A stretch of 52,254 nucleotides of DNA, from the NCBI GenBank assembly GCA_002724395.1, contig PBOR01000029.1, forward strand, positions 24,834 through 77,087, written 5' to 3'. Positions 32,304-40,337 of the stretch are shown piece by piece. A model generated the notes under the pieces. It was not told the origin of the DNA. It ran no database searches and saw nothing but the letters and a program-made list of their open reading frames with translations. The position numbers and the translations under genes were made by a program. The DNA is from Rhodospirillaceae bacterium (GTDB taxonomy: Bacteria; Pseudomonadota; Alphaproteobacteria; UBA8366). Each line of letters opens with the position of its first letter. Position 1 is the stretch's first letter.

Positions 32304-34484
32304 ATGACAGAGAATGTAATCATCAATGCCGCACGGATATCTAAACGGGTTGCACTTGACGAAGAGAACGGCAAGAAACTCCTAGCCGAGTACGGCATAG
32401 CTGTTCCGAAGACGGTTGTGGTGCCCGACGCCAATAGCGCGGCGGCCGTTGTTTCTGATTTGAGCTTTCCGCTCGTCGTCAAAGTGGTGTCCCCCGATAT
32501 CTTGCATAAAAGCGACGCGGGTGGCGTGGCTGTAGGTTTGTCTGATGCTGATGCGGTGACGGCTGCAATTTCTGAAATGGCGGAGAAGCCGATTATCAAA
32601 TCCGCCAATGTCGAAGGTTATTTGATCGAAGAAATGGTTCCTGCCGGGCAGGAGCTAGTGATTGGCGGTGTGCGGGATCCGCAATTCGGCCCACTGATCA
32701 TGGTGGGTTTGGGCGGAATCTTTGTCGAGGTGCTGGCAGATGTGGCCTTCCGCGTTTGCCCGATTAATCGCGCAGATGCGATTCAAATGTTGGATGAGCT
32801 GAAGGGCTCGGCATTGTTAGATGGAGTTCGAGGCCAATCGGCGGTAGATCGCGAAGCGGTTGTCGATGTGCTGCTCAAGGTTGGCGGTGAAGGTGGCCTT
32901 TTAACAGAATTGGCGGATGACATTGCAGAGGCGGATATTAACCCTCTAATCGTCTCGGCGAATGGTGCCGTGGCGGTGGATGCGCGCTTTATCCTGGCGG
33001 ATGGGCCGTCAGCAAAAGCAATGGTAGAACCGCTCAGCGACGATGAAGTGAAAAAGCGCTTCCAGCCGTTATTTAAACCGAAGTCTATTGCTATCATTGG
33101 CGCGTCAGCTACGGGCCATACGGTAGCGAATACCTTTATTCGCCGGGTACAGGAATTTGGATTTAATGGAGCGATTTATCCCATTCATCCAAAGGCGGAC
33201 GAGGTCGGTGGCCTCAAAGCATACCCGTCTCTTGGAGAGACGCCAGAGTCGGTCGATTACGCCTATATCGCGATCGGATCTGCAAATGTGCCGCCACTAA
33301 TTAAAGTGGCAAACGGAAGGGTCGCTTTTGCTCAAGTGATTTCCAGCGGCTTTGGCGAAGTCGAAGAGGGCGTCAAGTTGCAGCAGGACCTCGTTGATGC
33401 GGGGCTTGAAGGCGGGTGCCGTGTGATCGGGCCCAACTGTCTTGGCACGTATTCTCCTCGTGGAGGTCTTACCTTTCCGGAAAAAGCACCTAGAACGGTG
33501 GGCCATGTGGGCGTTATCACCCAGAGTGGTGGTCTCGGTACCGATATTGTCAAGCGGGGGCAGATTCGTGGCATCAATTACAGTGGTTTGGTGACCATGG
33601 GGAACTGCGCCGATATTAACCCGAACGACGTTCTCGAATACTATTTAGCCGATGACCAAACCAAAGTGGTAGGCCTCTATCTAGAGGGTATCCAGGATGG
33701 CAGACGGTTTTTTGATCTGCTGCATCGGGCAAAAGGCAAAAAGCCCATAGTCATCTTAAAGGGCGGACGTACTGCGGAGGGCCGGCAGGCTGCGGCTTCC
33801 CATACCGGCTCTTTAGCGGGGGATGAACGTGTATGGGAAGCGTTGGCGCGACAGACCGGTTGTGTCCTGGTGGATACGCTGGATGACTTCCTCGATTGTT
33901 TGATGGCGTTCCAAATATTAGTCCCGCGCGATGATCGGCCGACCAATCGTATCGCAATGTTTGGCAATGGCGGTGGTACAAGTGTATTAGCAACTGATTT
34001 TTTTGCCCGTCATGAATTATCAGTGGAGCCGTTCGACGGCACTACGGTCCAAGCTTTGGCTGATTTGGAAATGCCTCCGGGTACGTCTATTGCAAACCCC
34101 GTGGACGCCCCTGTTGGCACAATGCAACAGGAGAACGGTCGAATTGCTGAAAAAGTGCTTGATGCGGTTTATACTTATTTTAAACCAGATGCGCTGGCCA
34201 TGCATTTGAATTTGGCGGCCTTCGTTGGCCGCGGCCCGGTCGACCCATTGGAAAATTTGATCGGTGCCGCAGTACGTATCCAGAAGAAGTATCCAGGACA
34301 AGCGCATTTTCTATTGGCACTACGTTCGGACGGTGATCCTGAGGTAGAGGCAAGTAAGAAAAAGTATACTAAGCTTGCATTGGAGGCAGGAATCCCAGTG
34401 TTTGCCGAACTAAGCAATATTGCCGTTGCCCTGGAATCATTAAAGCATGTGGAGCAATTCCGGGTCAGTCATCTCGAAAATTGA
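32304..34484 (+). CDS. NDP-forming acyl-CoA synthetase, ATP-grasp first
   Basis: This 726-aa fusion has an N-terminal ATP-grasp domain (about residues 10-220; FPLVVKVVSPDILHKSDAGG and PLIMVGLGGIFVEVLADVAFR), then a CoA-binding Rossmann domain (FKPKSIAIIGASATGHT from about 250), then the succinyl-CoA-ligase-like part with IGPNCLGTYSPRGGL, AAASHTGSLAG (phosphohistidine His500) and ANPVDAP. It makes or uses acyl-CoA with ADP release. The domain order differs from the synthetase at the left edge of the window, whose visible part begins with the CoA-binding domain. It is co-transcribed with the carboxyltransferase 8 bp upstream. The acid is unknown; no terminator is evident in the 74 bp to the convergent gene. 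Confidence 0.9.
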   Translation: MTENVIINAARISKRVALDEENGKKLLAEYGIAVPKTVVVPDANSAAAVVSDLSFPLVVKVVSPDILHKSDAGGVAVGLSDADAVTAAISEMAEKPIIKSANVEGYLIEEMVPAGQELVIGGVRDPQFGPLIMVGLGGIFVEVLADVAFRVCPINRADAIQMLDELKGSALLDGVRGQSAVDREAVVDVLLKVGGEGGLLTELADDIAEADINPLIVSANGAVAVDARFILADGPSAKAMVEPLSDDEVKKRFQPLFKPKSIAIIGASATGHTVANTFIRRVQEFGFNGAIYPIHPKADEVGGLKAYPSLGETPESVDYAYIAIGSANVPPLIKVANGRVAFAQVISSGFGEVEEGVKLQQDLVDAGLEGGCRVIGPNCLGTYSPRGGLTFPEKAPRTVGHVGVITQSGGLGTDIVKRGQIRGINYSGLVTMGNCADINPNDVLEYYLADDQTKVVGLYLEGIQDGRRFFDLLHRAKGKKPIVILKGGRTAEGRQAAASHTGSLAGDERVWEALARQTGCVLVDTLDDFLDCLMAFQILVPRDDRPTNRIAMFGNGGGTSVLATDFFARHELSVEPFDGTTVQALADLEMPPGTSIANPVDAPVGTMQQENGRIAEKVLDAVYTYFKPDALAMHLNLAAFVGRGPVDPLENLIGAAVRIQKKYPGQAHFLLALRSDGDPEVEASKKKYTKLALEAGIPVFAELSNIAVALESLKHVEQFRVSHLEN

Positions 34485-34558
34485 TTTTAAAGTTTAATTC
34501 TAAGTATTTTGTCTATACTCGCTGAGATGTTCTGGCTATTGAAGAGAAACAGTCTGGT

Positions 34559-35182
34559 TTAAGACGATCTTTTGTTTTGGAATGAAAGTATGTGCACTAA
34601 CTTTCCTGCCGTATAGAGGATGGCGCTAAACGCCGCGGCAATGAAAAATAGTTCCAAATAGCCGAACCAAGTTATTGGTGCCAGTAAATAGATTCCGTCT
34701 TCCAGTTCAAAACCTCCAAATGTCGGATACCCAATAGAGTCGTTTTCGGTACCGATCTCAGTCGCATTTTCTTTATCGATCCTCAAATTAAAAAACATTG
34801 AGAGAACTGCACCGGCAGCGGCTGTCATCCCTAAAATTATGGCCCAAGGCCCTAGCAGACCATCGCGAAACCCAAGGCCCAAACAAAGGAATAAAGCGCC
34901 ATAGCCTATGCCCCCAGCAGCATAATCAAGGTAATATCCAAGTTTCGACGTTGTACCTTGTTGTCGCGCTAGCTCACCGTCAAAATGATCAAGAAAGCGT
35001 GATAAAACAAAAATAGTAGCACCCCAATTAGCGAGGGCCACATTCCCAACTGCGAGTAGCCCAGCACCAATTAGTGTGCCAAATAGCGTGAACACCGAAA
35101 TAGCATTAGGTGTGATGGGGGAGTTTACTAAGGGGCGGACTAATATCCGGGCTATCCGTTGGTCCCAGGGAATATTCTTCAT
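34559..35182 (-). CDS. CDP-alcohol phosphatidyltransferase-like protein with altered motif
   Basis: This 207-aa membrane protein has about six hydrophobic segments and the CDP-alcohol phosphotransferase signature D-x2-D-G-x2-A-R-x8-G-x3-D-x3-D in altered form: Asp65, Asp68, Gly69, Ala72, Arg73, Gly82 and Asp86 are present, but the fourth Asp is Gly90 (LDYAAG). That Asp is regarded as the catalytic base in this family, so this copy may be inactive, have a changed mechanism, or work as a partner. It lies 60 bp after a paralogue with the complete motif on the same strand. Lipid head-group transfer is the family role; the alcohol and lipid are unknown. Confidence 0.78.
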   Translation of the reverse strand: MKNIPWDQRIARILVRPLVNSPITPNAISVFTLFGTLIGAGLLAVGNVALANWGATIFVLSRFLDHFDGELARQQGTTSKLGYYLDYAAGGIGYGALFLCLGLGFRDGLLGPWAIILGMTAAAGAVLSMFFNLRIDKENATEIGTENDSIGYPTFGGFELEDGIYLLAPITWFGYLELFFIAAAFSAILYTAGKLVHILSFQNKRSS

Positions 35183-35242
35183 GCTTGAACTGCCGTCTTT
35201 TATATAGAAAGGTAGTGATTTAAATTCTTCTATAATTTCTTG

Positions 35243-35845
35243 CTAGCTAGATAACAGATTCCGACGTCGATATATCCCATAAAATATAATAGCAAATACG
35301 GGTGCTCCAATTACGGCGGAAAGTAATAAAGGAGTTGACCACCCGCACCAAATTGCAATTGGAACAACCAACATCGCGTCGTCAGGGTCAAATTTAGCGT
35401 AGCTTTGCAGTTCCGCGGCCCCTTCTCCTTGGTTCTTTTCCAGGCGCATGACCATAAAAAATACCGCAGTTACACCTATTCCCGCTACTATTCCCATGAG
35501 AATGGCCCAGTATCCGTATGGGCTGTCGCGCAGTGAAGCGCCCAGCCCGACGAAAATCAACGCGTTGCAAATGCAATCGGCGATCAAATCGTATTTGTGC
35601 CCTTTAGGGCTACTTTTTCCTGATTGGCGCGCTAGTTCCCCATCAGCACGATCCATCAACATGGAAAAAATGAATAGTGCTGCCCCCACGTCCGGCCATG
35701 GAAAGTGACCTACTCCAAGTGCCCCCGCCGCTGCTAACCCGGTTGTTAGTCGGACAGTAGTGAGATGGTTTGGGCTCACCTGTGAGGTGACCAGCGGCTT
35801 AACTGCAGTTCTTGCTAGAAGATGTATCCAAGTATTGTGGCTCAT
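35243..35845 (-). CDS. CDP-alcohol phosphatidyltransferase family protein
   Basis: This 200-aa membrane protein carries the full signature: Asp65, Asp68, Gly69, Ala72, Arg73, Gly82, Asp86 and Asp90 in MDRADGELAR ... KGHKYDLIAD. Such enzymes transfer a phosphatidyl or phospho-alcohol group from a CDP-activated donor (for example PgsA, PssA, Pcs). The residue numbering matches the neighbouring paralogue exactly, which shows the two arose by duplication. CAGGAAAG precedes the ATG. It is the first gene of the two-gene minus-strand unit and shares a 232-bp divergent region with an acyltransferase gene. The substrate alcohol cannot be predicted. Confidence 0.82.
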   Translation of the reverse strand: MSHNTWIHLLARTAVKPLVTSQVSPNHLTTVRLTTGLAAAGALGVGHFPWPDVGAALFIFSMLMDRADGELARQSGKSSPKGHKYDLIADCICNALIFVGLGASLRDSPYGYWAILMGIVAGIGVTAVFFMVMRLEKNQGEGAAELQSYAKFDPDDAMLVVPIAIWCGWSTPLLLSAVIGAPVFAIIFYGIYRRRNLLSS

Positions 35846-36077
35846 AAACTTTCCTGTGGTTCCATACTATCTCCCAAGAATCTGGGCAAACTCATGGTTT
35901 TTAGCCGGAAATGCTCTTGTCAACAACGAGGATATATTATCGACTAAACGGGAATTTCTCACTTTTTATAATGGCTAGATATACATGACGAATTTATTAT
36001 AGATGTCTTAACCTCTATCTATAAAAATATAGTGAGCTTTTGTATGCGTGATACAGGGATACAAGTAAGTTTAGGCT

Positions 36078-37013
36078 ATGAGTGATCAAAAACAAAAAAA
36101 TATTGTTCCGTTGTTCTCGCTACTAGATCTTGGGTTATTATTCGGCATTCCATTAATGGCCGTTATGGCATGCTTGTTACCGCCAAAGAAATGGTACAGC
36201 TTCGCTTATGCAATCGGTCCCTATATATCGGGCATGATGCCGCGTAATCGTGGTGACATATTGCGTGTAATAAAGAAATTTGTGGGCAATCGCTGCCTGA
36301 ATATGTCAATTGAAGAAGCTACTCGCCGCCTCGCGGCTGCAGAGGTTGTGAGTAAGTTTCAGAATGTACGGGAATTTCTGCCGATGGGATGGCAACCCCA
36401 GGTATCTTTACAGGGCATTGATCATATTGAGAAAGGGTTAGCGGCAGGGCGGGGTGTTATTTTATGGGACAGCCATTTTCATTTTGCGAGTTTAATGACG
36501 AAGGTTGCTCTATCCCGTGCCGGTCACCCTGTGGTTCATTTGAGTCAGCCGGGTCACGGGTTCTCCAAAACACGTTTCGGCATGCGTGTTTTTAATCCGA
36601 TACGAACGAAGTCTGAATCTCACTATATTAATGAACGGGTCTTACTTTCTTCACTCAGCCCTACCGCTGCCATGAGGACGCTGATTAAACGACTGAAGCA
36701 AAATGCCGTCGTGTCTATTACCGTACGCCCAACGGGTGTTCAGCCAATAGAGGCCCCCTTTATGGATGGCGTCTATACCATTGGGACAGGTGCAGCGGAC
36801 TTGGCCTATCGATGCGGCGCGGTGCTACTCCCGGTCTTTACCTTAAGAATGGATAACGGTGATTGCAAAGTTATTGTTGACCGTCCGTTAGTTTGCCCAA
36901 CGGATGCAAGCCGTCGCGAAGTAGCGTTGTCTGTCGCACATGAATATGCACGACGTCTGGAGCCATATGTTTGTGCGCATCCTGATCAATGGGTTGAATG
37001 GTTTAAGCTTTAA
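36078..37013 (+). CDS. LpxL/HtrB-like lipid acyltransferase
   Basis: This 311-aa protein resembles the lysophospholipid / lipid A acyltransferase (LpxL) family: an N-terminal hydrophobic anchor (about 15-45), GRGVILWDSHFHFASLMTK at the catalytic region, HPVVHLSQPGHGFSKTRFG, and PLFxxR-like VLLPVFTLRMDNGDCKV near the C-terminus. The usual H-x4-E/D dyad is not seen: after either His of SHFHF the fifth residue is Ser or Met. A branch of the family with this altered motif exists in bacteria, so activity is not excluded. It transfers or binds an acyl chain at the inner membrane. It faces two CDP-alcohol transferases and is followed by an HpnL-like gene, pointing to a lipid pathway. Confidence 0.72.
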   Translation: MSDQKQKNIVPLFSLLDLGLLFGIPLMAVMACLLPPKKWYSFAYAIGPYISGMMPRNRGDILRVIKKFVGNRCLNMSIEEATRRLAAAEVVSKFQNVREFLPMGWQPQVSLQGIDHIEKGLAAGRGVILWDSHFHFASLMTKVALSRAGHPVVHLSQPGHGFSKTRFGMRVFNPIRTKSESHYINERVLLSSLSPTAAMRTLIKRLKQNAVVSITVRPTGVQPIEAPFMDGVYTIGTGAADLAYRCGAVLLPVFTLRMDNGDCKVIVDRPLVCPTDASRREVALSVAHEYARRLEPYVCAHPDQWVEWFKL

Positions 37014-37034
37014 GCCTTGTTTGCGGTTACTCGA

Positions 37035-38027
37035 TTATTCGTTTGCTACTTCTTTCTGATGTTTGTGCCAGAGCGCTTTACCTTCCGTGTGCTGCCAAAG
37101 AACCAGGAACGGTATGCTTGGCAAGATTTCTCGAACGCGCGTAATCAGCGATGTAGCGATCATGATGTCGGGTGGCAGACCTATCAACGCGCCGATGGCA
37201 ACGTAACCGCCCTCTTGAATGCCTAGCCCTGCTGGAATGGCGAAGGATAGGCCACGCAAAGCAATTACCAACCCCTTGAGCATCAAAGCTTCACCGAAAC
37301 CAATTGGGAAACCCAAGAGATGCCCAGCTAGAACCACTTCGCCGACGAGAATTATACGAATTGCCAAGCGCATGCCGCAAGCTGCCAGAACGCTGACTGG
37401 GCGCCGGTAAATTTCCCGGATGGATTTATCTACTTCGCCCGCATCATCGACGATGCCGCCCCATTTCTCCATGCCCCCGATTTTGGCGCCAAACCGGGCT
37501 AGGAAAGATATGCTTCCGGAATGTTGGATGAAGATAAAACCGAGAATACCAAGGAACAGCAGGGCTGCGCCAATAATTGCGCCGTTGACGATAGCCGGTT
37601 CATTTACAAGCATAGCCAACATAATCGTGCCGGTAATGCCCCAAATTAAAACGACAATGGCCTGGACGGTTTTGTCTACCACCACGGTCGAGACTGCTTG
37701 TTTGCCCGAATAGGACCAAAGGGTCAAAATTCTAGCTTTGGCTACTTCCCCTCCGATAGAGGCAACTGGCAGCAGAATGTTGACAGCTGCTCCCATGCTT
37801 GAGGCAAGAAATGTTTGCGGCATTGGCGGGCGGTGTTCCCTGCGGAATAGACAACGCCACGCTTCGCCTGAAAGGTAAAAACTCGGTATGGCGAAGAAGC
37901 AGACCAGCAAGATACTCCAGCCGCCAACCATGAACTGCTGCGATACAGCATCTAAACCCTGCCAAGCAACGAGACAGCCGACGAGTGTGATGCCGATAAA
38001 AAGGCCGATTAGCGATTTAATTTTCAT
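37035..38027 (-). CDS. HpnL-like / lysylphosphatidylglycerol-synthase-domain membrane protein
   Basis: This protein of about 330 residues has about eight transmembrane helices and resembles the flippase-like domain of MprF and the hopanoid-cluster protein HpnL (FFAIPSFYLSGEAWRCLF, SSMGAAVNILLPVASIGGEVAKA, LSFAIPAGLGIQEGGYVAIG). Such proteins are thought to move lipids across the membrane. An ATG at 38027 (MKIKSLIGLF) is chosen; a TTG at 38066 would give a longer, charged N-terminus, and neither has a clear ribosome-binding site. It converges with the acyltransferase gene with only 21 bp between stops. No hopanoid gene (shc, hpnCDE) is in view, so a hopanoid role is unproven. Confidence 0.75.
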   Translation of the reverse strand: MKIKSLIGLFIGITLVGCLVAWQGLDAVSQQFMVGGWSILLVCFFAIPSFYLSGEAWRCLFRREHRPPMPQTFLASSMGAAVNILLPVASIGGEVAKARILTLWSYSGKQAVSTVVVDKTVQAIVVLIWGITGTIMLAMLVNEPAIVNGAIIGAALLFLGILGFIFIQHSGSISFLARFGAKIGGMEKWGGIVDDAGEVDKSIREIYRRPVSVLAACGMRLAIRIILVGEVVLAGHLLGFPIGFGEALMLKGLVIALRGLSFAIPAGLGIQEGGYVAIGALIGLPPDIMIATSLITRVREILPSIPFLVLWQHTEGKALWHKHQKEVANE

Positions 38028-38153
38028 TAGTGATTTAGATAGACGATTTACATTGACGCTGTCCAAGATAATTAGTCAAAAAAAGTCGGATTAGCCAGTT
38101 ACTTAACTCCCCTGGCCTGTTACTTTTGCAGGGATATGGGAGGAGGTTTTGAT

Positions 38154-39056
38154 ATGTCCCAATCTTTGAAAATGAAGTCCTCCGATTTTGATGTCACGAC
38201 GCTATCGTCTCATATGGGTGCAGAAATATGTGGGGTGGATATGAGCCGGCCTCTTGACGCAATAACAATTGACGCGATTTATCAAACTTGGCTTTCTCAC
38301 AACGTTATCTTGTTCCGTAATCAGAAGCTCTTCGATCGAGATTTAGTACGATTTAGCCGATATTTTGGGGAACTCGATCTGGGGCCGACAATGGCCTGGC
38401 AGCCGGAAGAAGGGCAAGAACACCCAGAAATATATGTTATTTCAAATGTTATGAAAGATGGGAATGCTATCGGTTTCTTAGGTGACACGGAGGTAGATTG
38501 GCATACGGACTTGTGCCACTCAGATTTGCCACCAAAAGCGACCACGCTTTATGCTGTAGAAATCCCAACCGATGGCAGTGGTGATACTGGATACATGAAT
38601 ATGTATGGCGTACTTGAGGCACTGCCTCAAGCGATTAGAAAGGCCATTAACGGGCGTGAGTTAAAACATGAAGACGCTCATACTCTACAAGGGGAATTAC
38701 GTCATGGTGTTAGCGAAGAAAAGTTACGGTCCCTGGAGGAAGCGCCGGGTCCTGTGCACCCTATGGTGCGCACGCATCCGGAAACTGGGCGGAAAGCGCT
38801 TTATATAGGGCGGCAATATAATGGCGATCATCGTGCTGCCTATATTATTGGCATGCCGCGCGATGAGTCCGATGCATTGCTCGATGAAATTTGGACTATC
38901 ATTCGTTATGAGAAGTGCACGTGGTATCACAAATGGCAAGTTGGTGATTTTCTAATGTGGGACAATCGTTGTGTTATGCATCGACGCGGCTCATTTTCGT
39001 CGAAGATGCGCCGGATTATGCATCGGACACAAATTCGCGACGCGTCATTGACGTAG
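38154..39056 (+). CDS. TauD/TfdA family 2OG-Fe(II) dioxygenase
   Basis: This 300-aa dioxygenase has the facial triad His117 and Asp119 (WHTDLCH) and His276 (MWDNRCVMHRR), with the 2OG-binding Arg in RRIMHRTQI. Family members hydroxylate taurine, 2,4-D, gamma-butyrobetaine and similar compounds, often with loss of sulfite or another group. The start at 38154 is supported by GGGAGGAGG just upstream; an ATG at 38136 would put that site inside the gene. A clear paralogue lies at 44448. The gene is monocistronic and converges with the enolase-superfamily gene. Confidence 0.9.
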   Translation: MSQSLKMKSSDFDVTTLSSHMGAEICGVDMSRPLDAITIDAIYQTWLSHNVILFRNQKLFDRDLVRFSRYFGELDLGPTMAWQPEEGQEHPEIYVISNVMKDGNAIGFLGDTEVDWHTDLCHSDLPPKATTLYAVEIPTDGSGDTGYMNMYGVLEALPQAIRKAINGRELKHEDAHTLQGELRHGVSEEKLRSLEEAPGPVHPMVRTHPETGRKALYIGRQYNGDHRAAYIIGMPRDESDALLDEIWTIIRYEKCTWYHKWQVGDFLMWDNRCVMHRRGSFSSKMRRIMHRTQIRDASLT

Positions 39057-39072
39057 TAAAAATAGTCGAATT

Positions 39073-40170
39073 TTACCCGGTAGTTGATTGTGATTTTGCC
39101 GCAAAGTTTTCCGATTTTATCAAGTAAGCAGCGATAACCCCTTGATCCAATTTCGGCTGGTAGCCTTTCGGCATCACGATATCGCCGTTGTCGAACGGTA
39201 ATTGTTCTTCGAATACGGAATGAGTGAGTTTCAAGAAACCATTGTTCTCACCTGCATTGTCGATTGTACTGCGGGCGACGCAGGCCTCCATCCAACATTG
39301 AATGTCCGTAGAGGTGCCGTCGCCGAGGACTGGCGTCAGGCCAAGTGCCCGAATATGGTCTAGCCCCTCTTTAAGTAGATCCATGCTTGGAAACTTCTTA
39401 AGCTTTAATTTTACGAAGCCAACACCTTCAATGGCTGCAGACTTATCTATGTCTTCACGCACATAAATTGATTCATCCATCATCACCGGCACGGTGGAAG
39501 CCTTGGCAACGGCGGCATTTGAATCCCAATCTCTAGACCCGCAGGGTTGCTCAAATAGCATGATATTTTCAGGAGCCAGTGCGCCGCCAAAGCGGATACC
39601 TTGGACAGCGTCAAAGTTTCGATTTGCATCGAGACGGATTTGTACGCCACGCCCGGAAATGGATTCCTGAATGACGCTAACGCGCTTGAGGTCTTCATCC
39701 ACATCAAACCCAACCTTTACTTTTAGCGTTTTGAAACCTTTTTCGATTAGCTCGTCGATTTCTGCCGGAATTTTTTCTATATCCATTTCGTGAATTGGGT
39801 CTAGTAAGGGAATGCGTGTATCTTCGTCGATGTACAGTAGCTTGTGCTCGCTCAACATTTCCAGAGCGCCAAGGATTGCTGAAGAGGCGGTGGGATGTTT
39901 CACCGTCGTCGTCATAACTGCTGCATGGGCGTCCGAAACCGATTTCCCGACAATCTTTTCGCACCACTCACGACAGTATTCCCAGCCGCCTTCCAGTGTC
40001 TCGAAACTATAGCCAGGACAAATATGGCCTTCGCCAAAACCAACTTGGCCACTGCTATTCGTGATCTCGATGATAAAGGGATCAAAATGGTGAAATGTTT
40101 TCTGAGATATTTTGTAGGGCGTGACCAACGGAATTTGCACGTGCGTAAGCGTGATATTATCAATTTCCAA
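39073..40170 (-). CDS. Mandelate racemase / muconate lactonizing enzyme family protein
   Basis: This 365-aa enolase-superfamily protein has the capping N-domain and the barrel with KVKVG (Lys150, Lys152), metal ligands Asp181 (RLDANRNF), Glu207 (LFEQPC) and Asp232 (MMDESI), and a further Lys in KLKLKKF (254-259). The K-x-K and K pairing is that of the muconate-lactonizing/dipeptide-epimerase subgroup, which acts on carboxylates by alpha-proton abstraction. It starts with TTG (40170), backed by GGAAGGGGA about 5 nt upstream. The identity of the substrate is open; candidates include cycloisomerisation, racemisation or dehydration. Confidence 0.87.
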   Translation of the reverse strand: MEIDNITLTHVQIPLVTPYKISQKTFHHFDPFIIEITNSSGQVGFGEGHICPGYSFETLEGGWEYCREWCEKIVGKSVSDAHAAVMTTTVKHPTASSAILGALEMLSEHKLLYIDEDTRIPLLDPIHEMDIEKIPAEIDELIEKGFKTLKVKVGFDVDEDLKRVSVIQESISGRGVQIRLDANRNFDAVQGIRFGGALAPENIMLFEQPCGSRDWDSNAAVAKASTVPVMMDESIYVREDIDKSAAIEGVGFVKLKLKKFPSMDLLKEGLDHIRALGLTPVLGDGTSTDIQCWMEACVARSTIDNAGENNGFLKLTHSVFEEQLPFDNGDIVMPKGYQPKLDQGVIAAYLIKSENFAAKSQSTTG

Positions 40171-40204
40171 TATATTCCCCTTCCGGTGCTTGAGCTGTGT
40201 CTCT

Positions 40205-40222
40205 AATTAATTAGAATTAATT
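40205..40222. promoter_or_regulatory. AATTAATT direct/inverted repeat upstream of the enolase-superfamily gene
   Basis: AATTAATT occurs at 40205-40212 and again at 40215-40222, separated by AG. Each copy is self-complementary, so the site is both a direct and an inverted repeat. It lies about 35 bp upstream of the TTG start and could be an AT-rich operator or UP-like element. The rest of the 167-bp gap shows nothing further. Confidence 0.3.
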
Positions 40223-40337
40223 GAGCAACCTTAGGGGCTAAGTAGCGAGAATTAGGGTTTGAATATCGCGCATGATACGTTCCTATGTTGAGCAAAATTT
40301 GTAGGCCATGAAACTAGTTCAGATTTATTAGAAGCTT

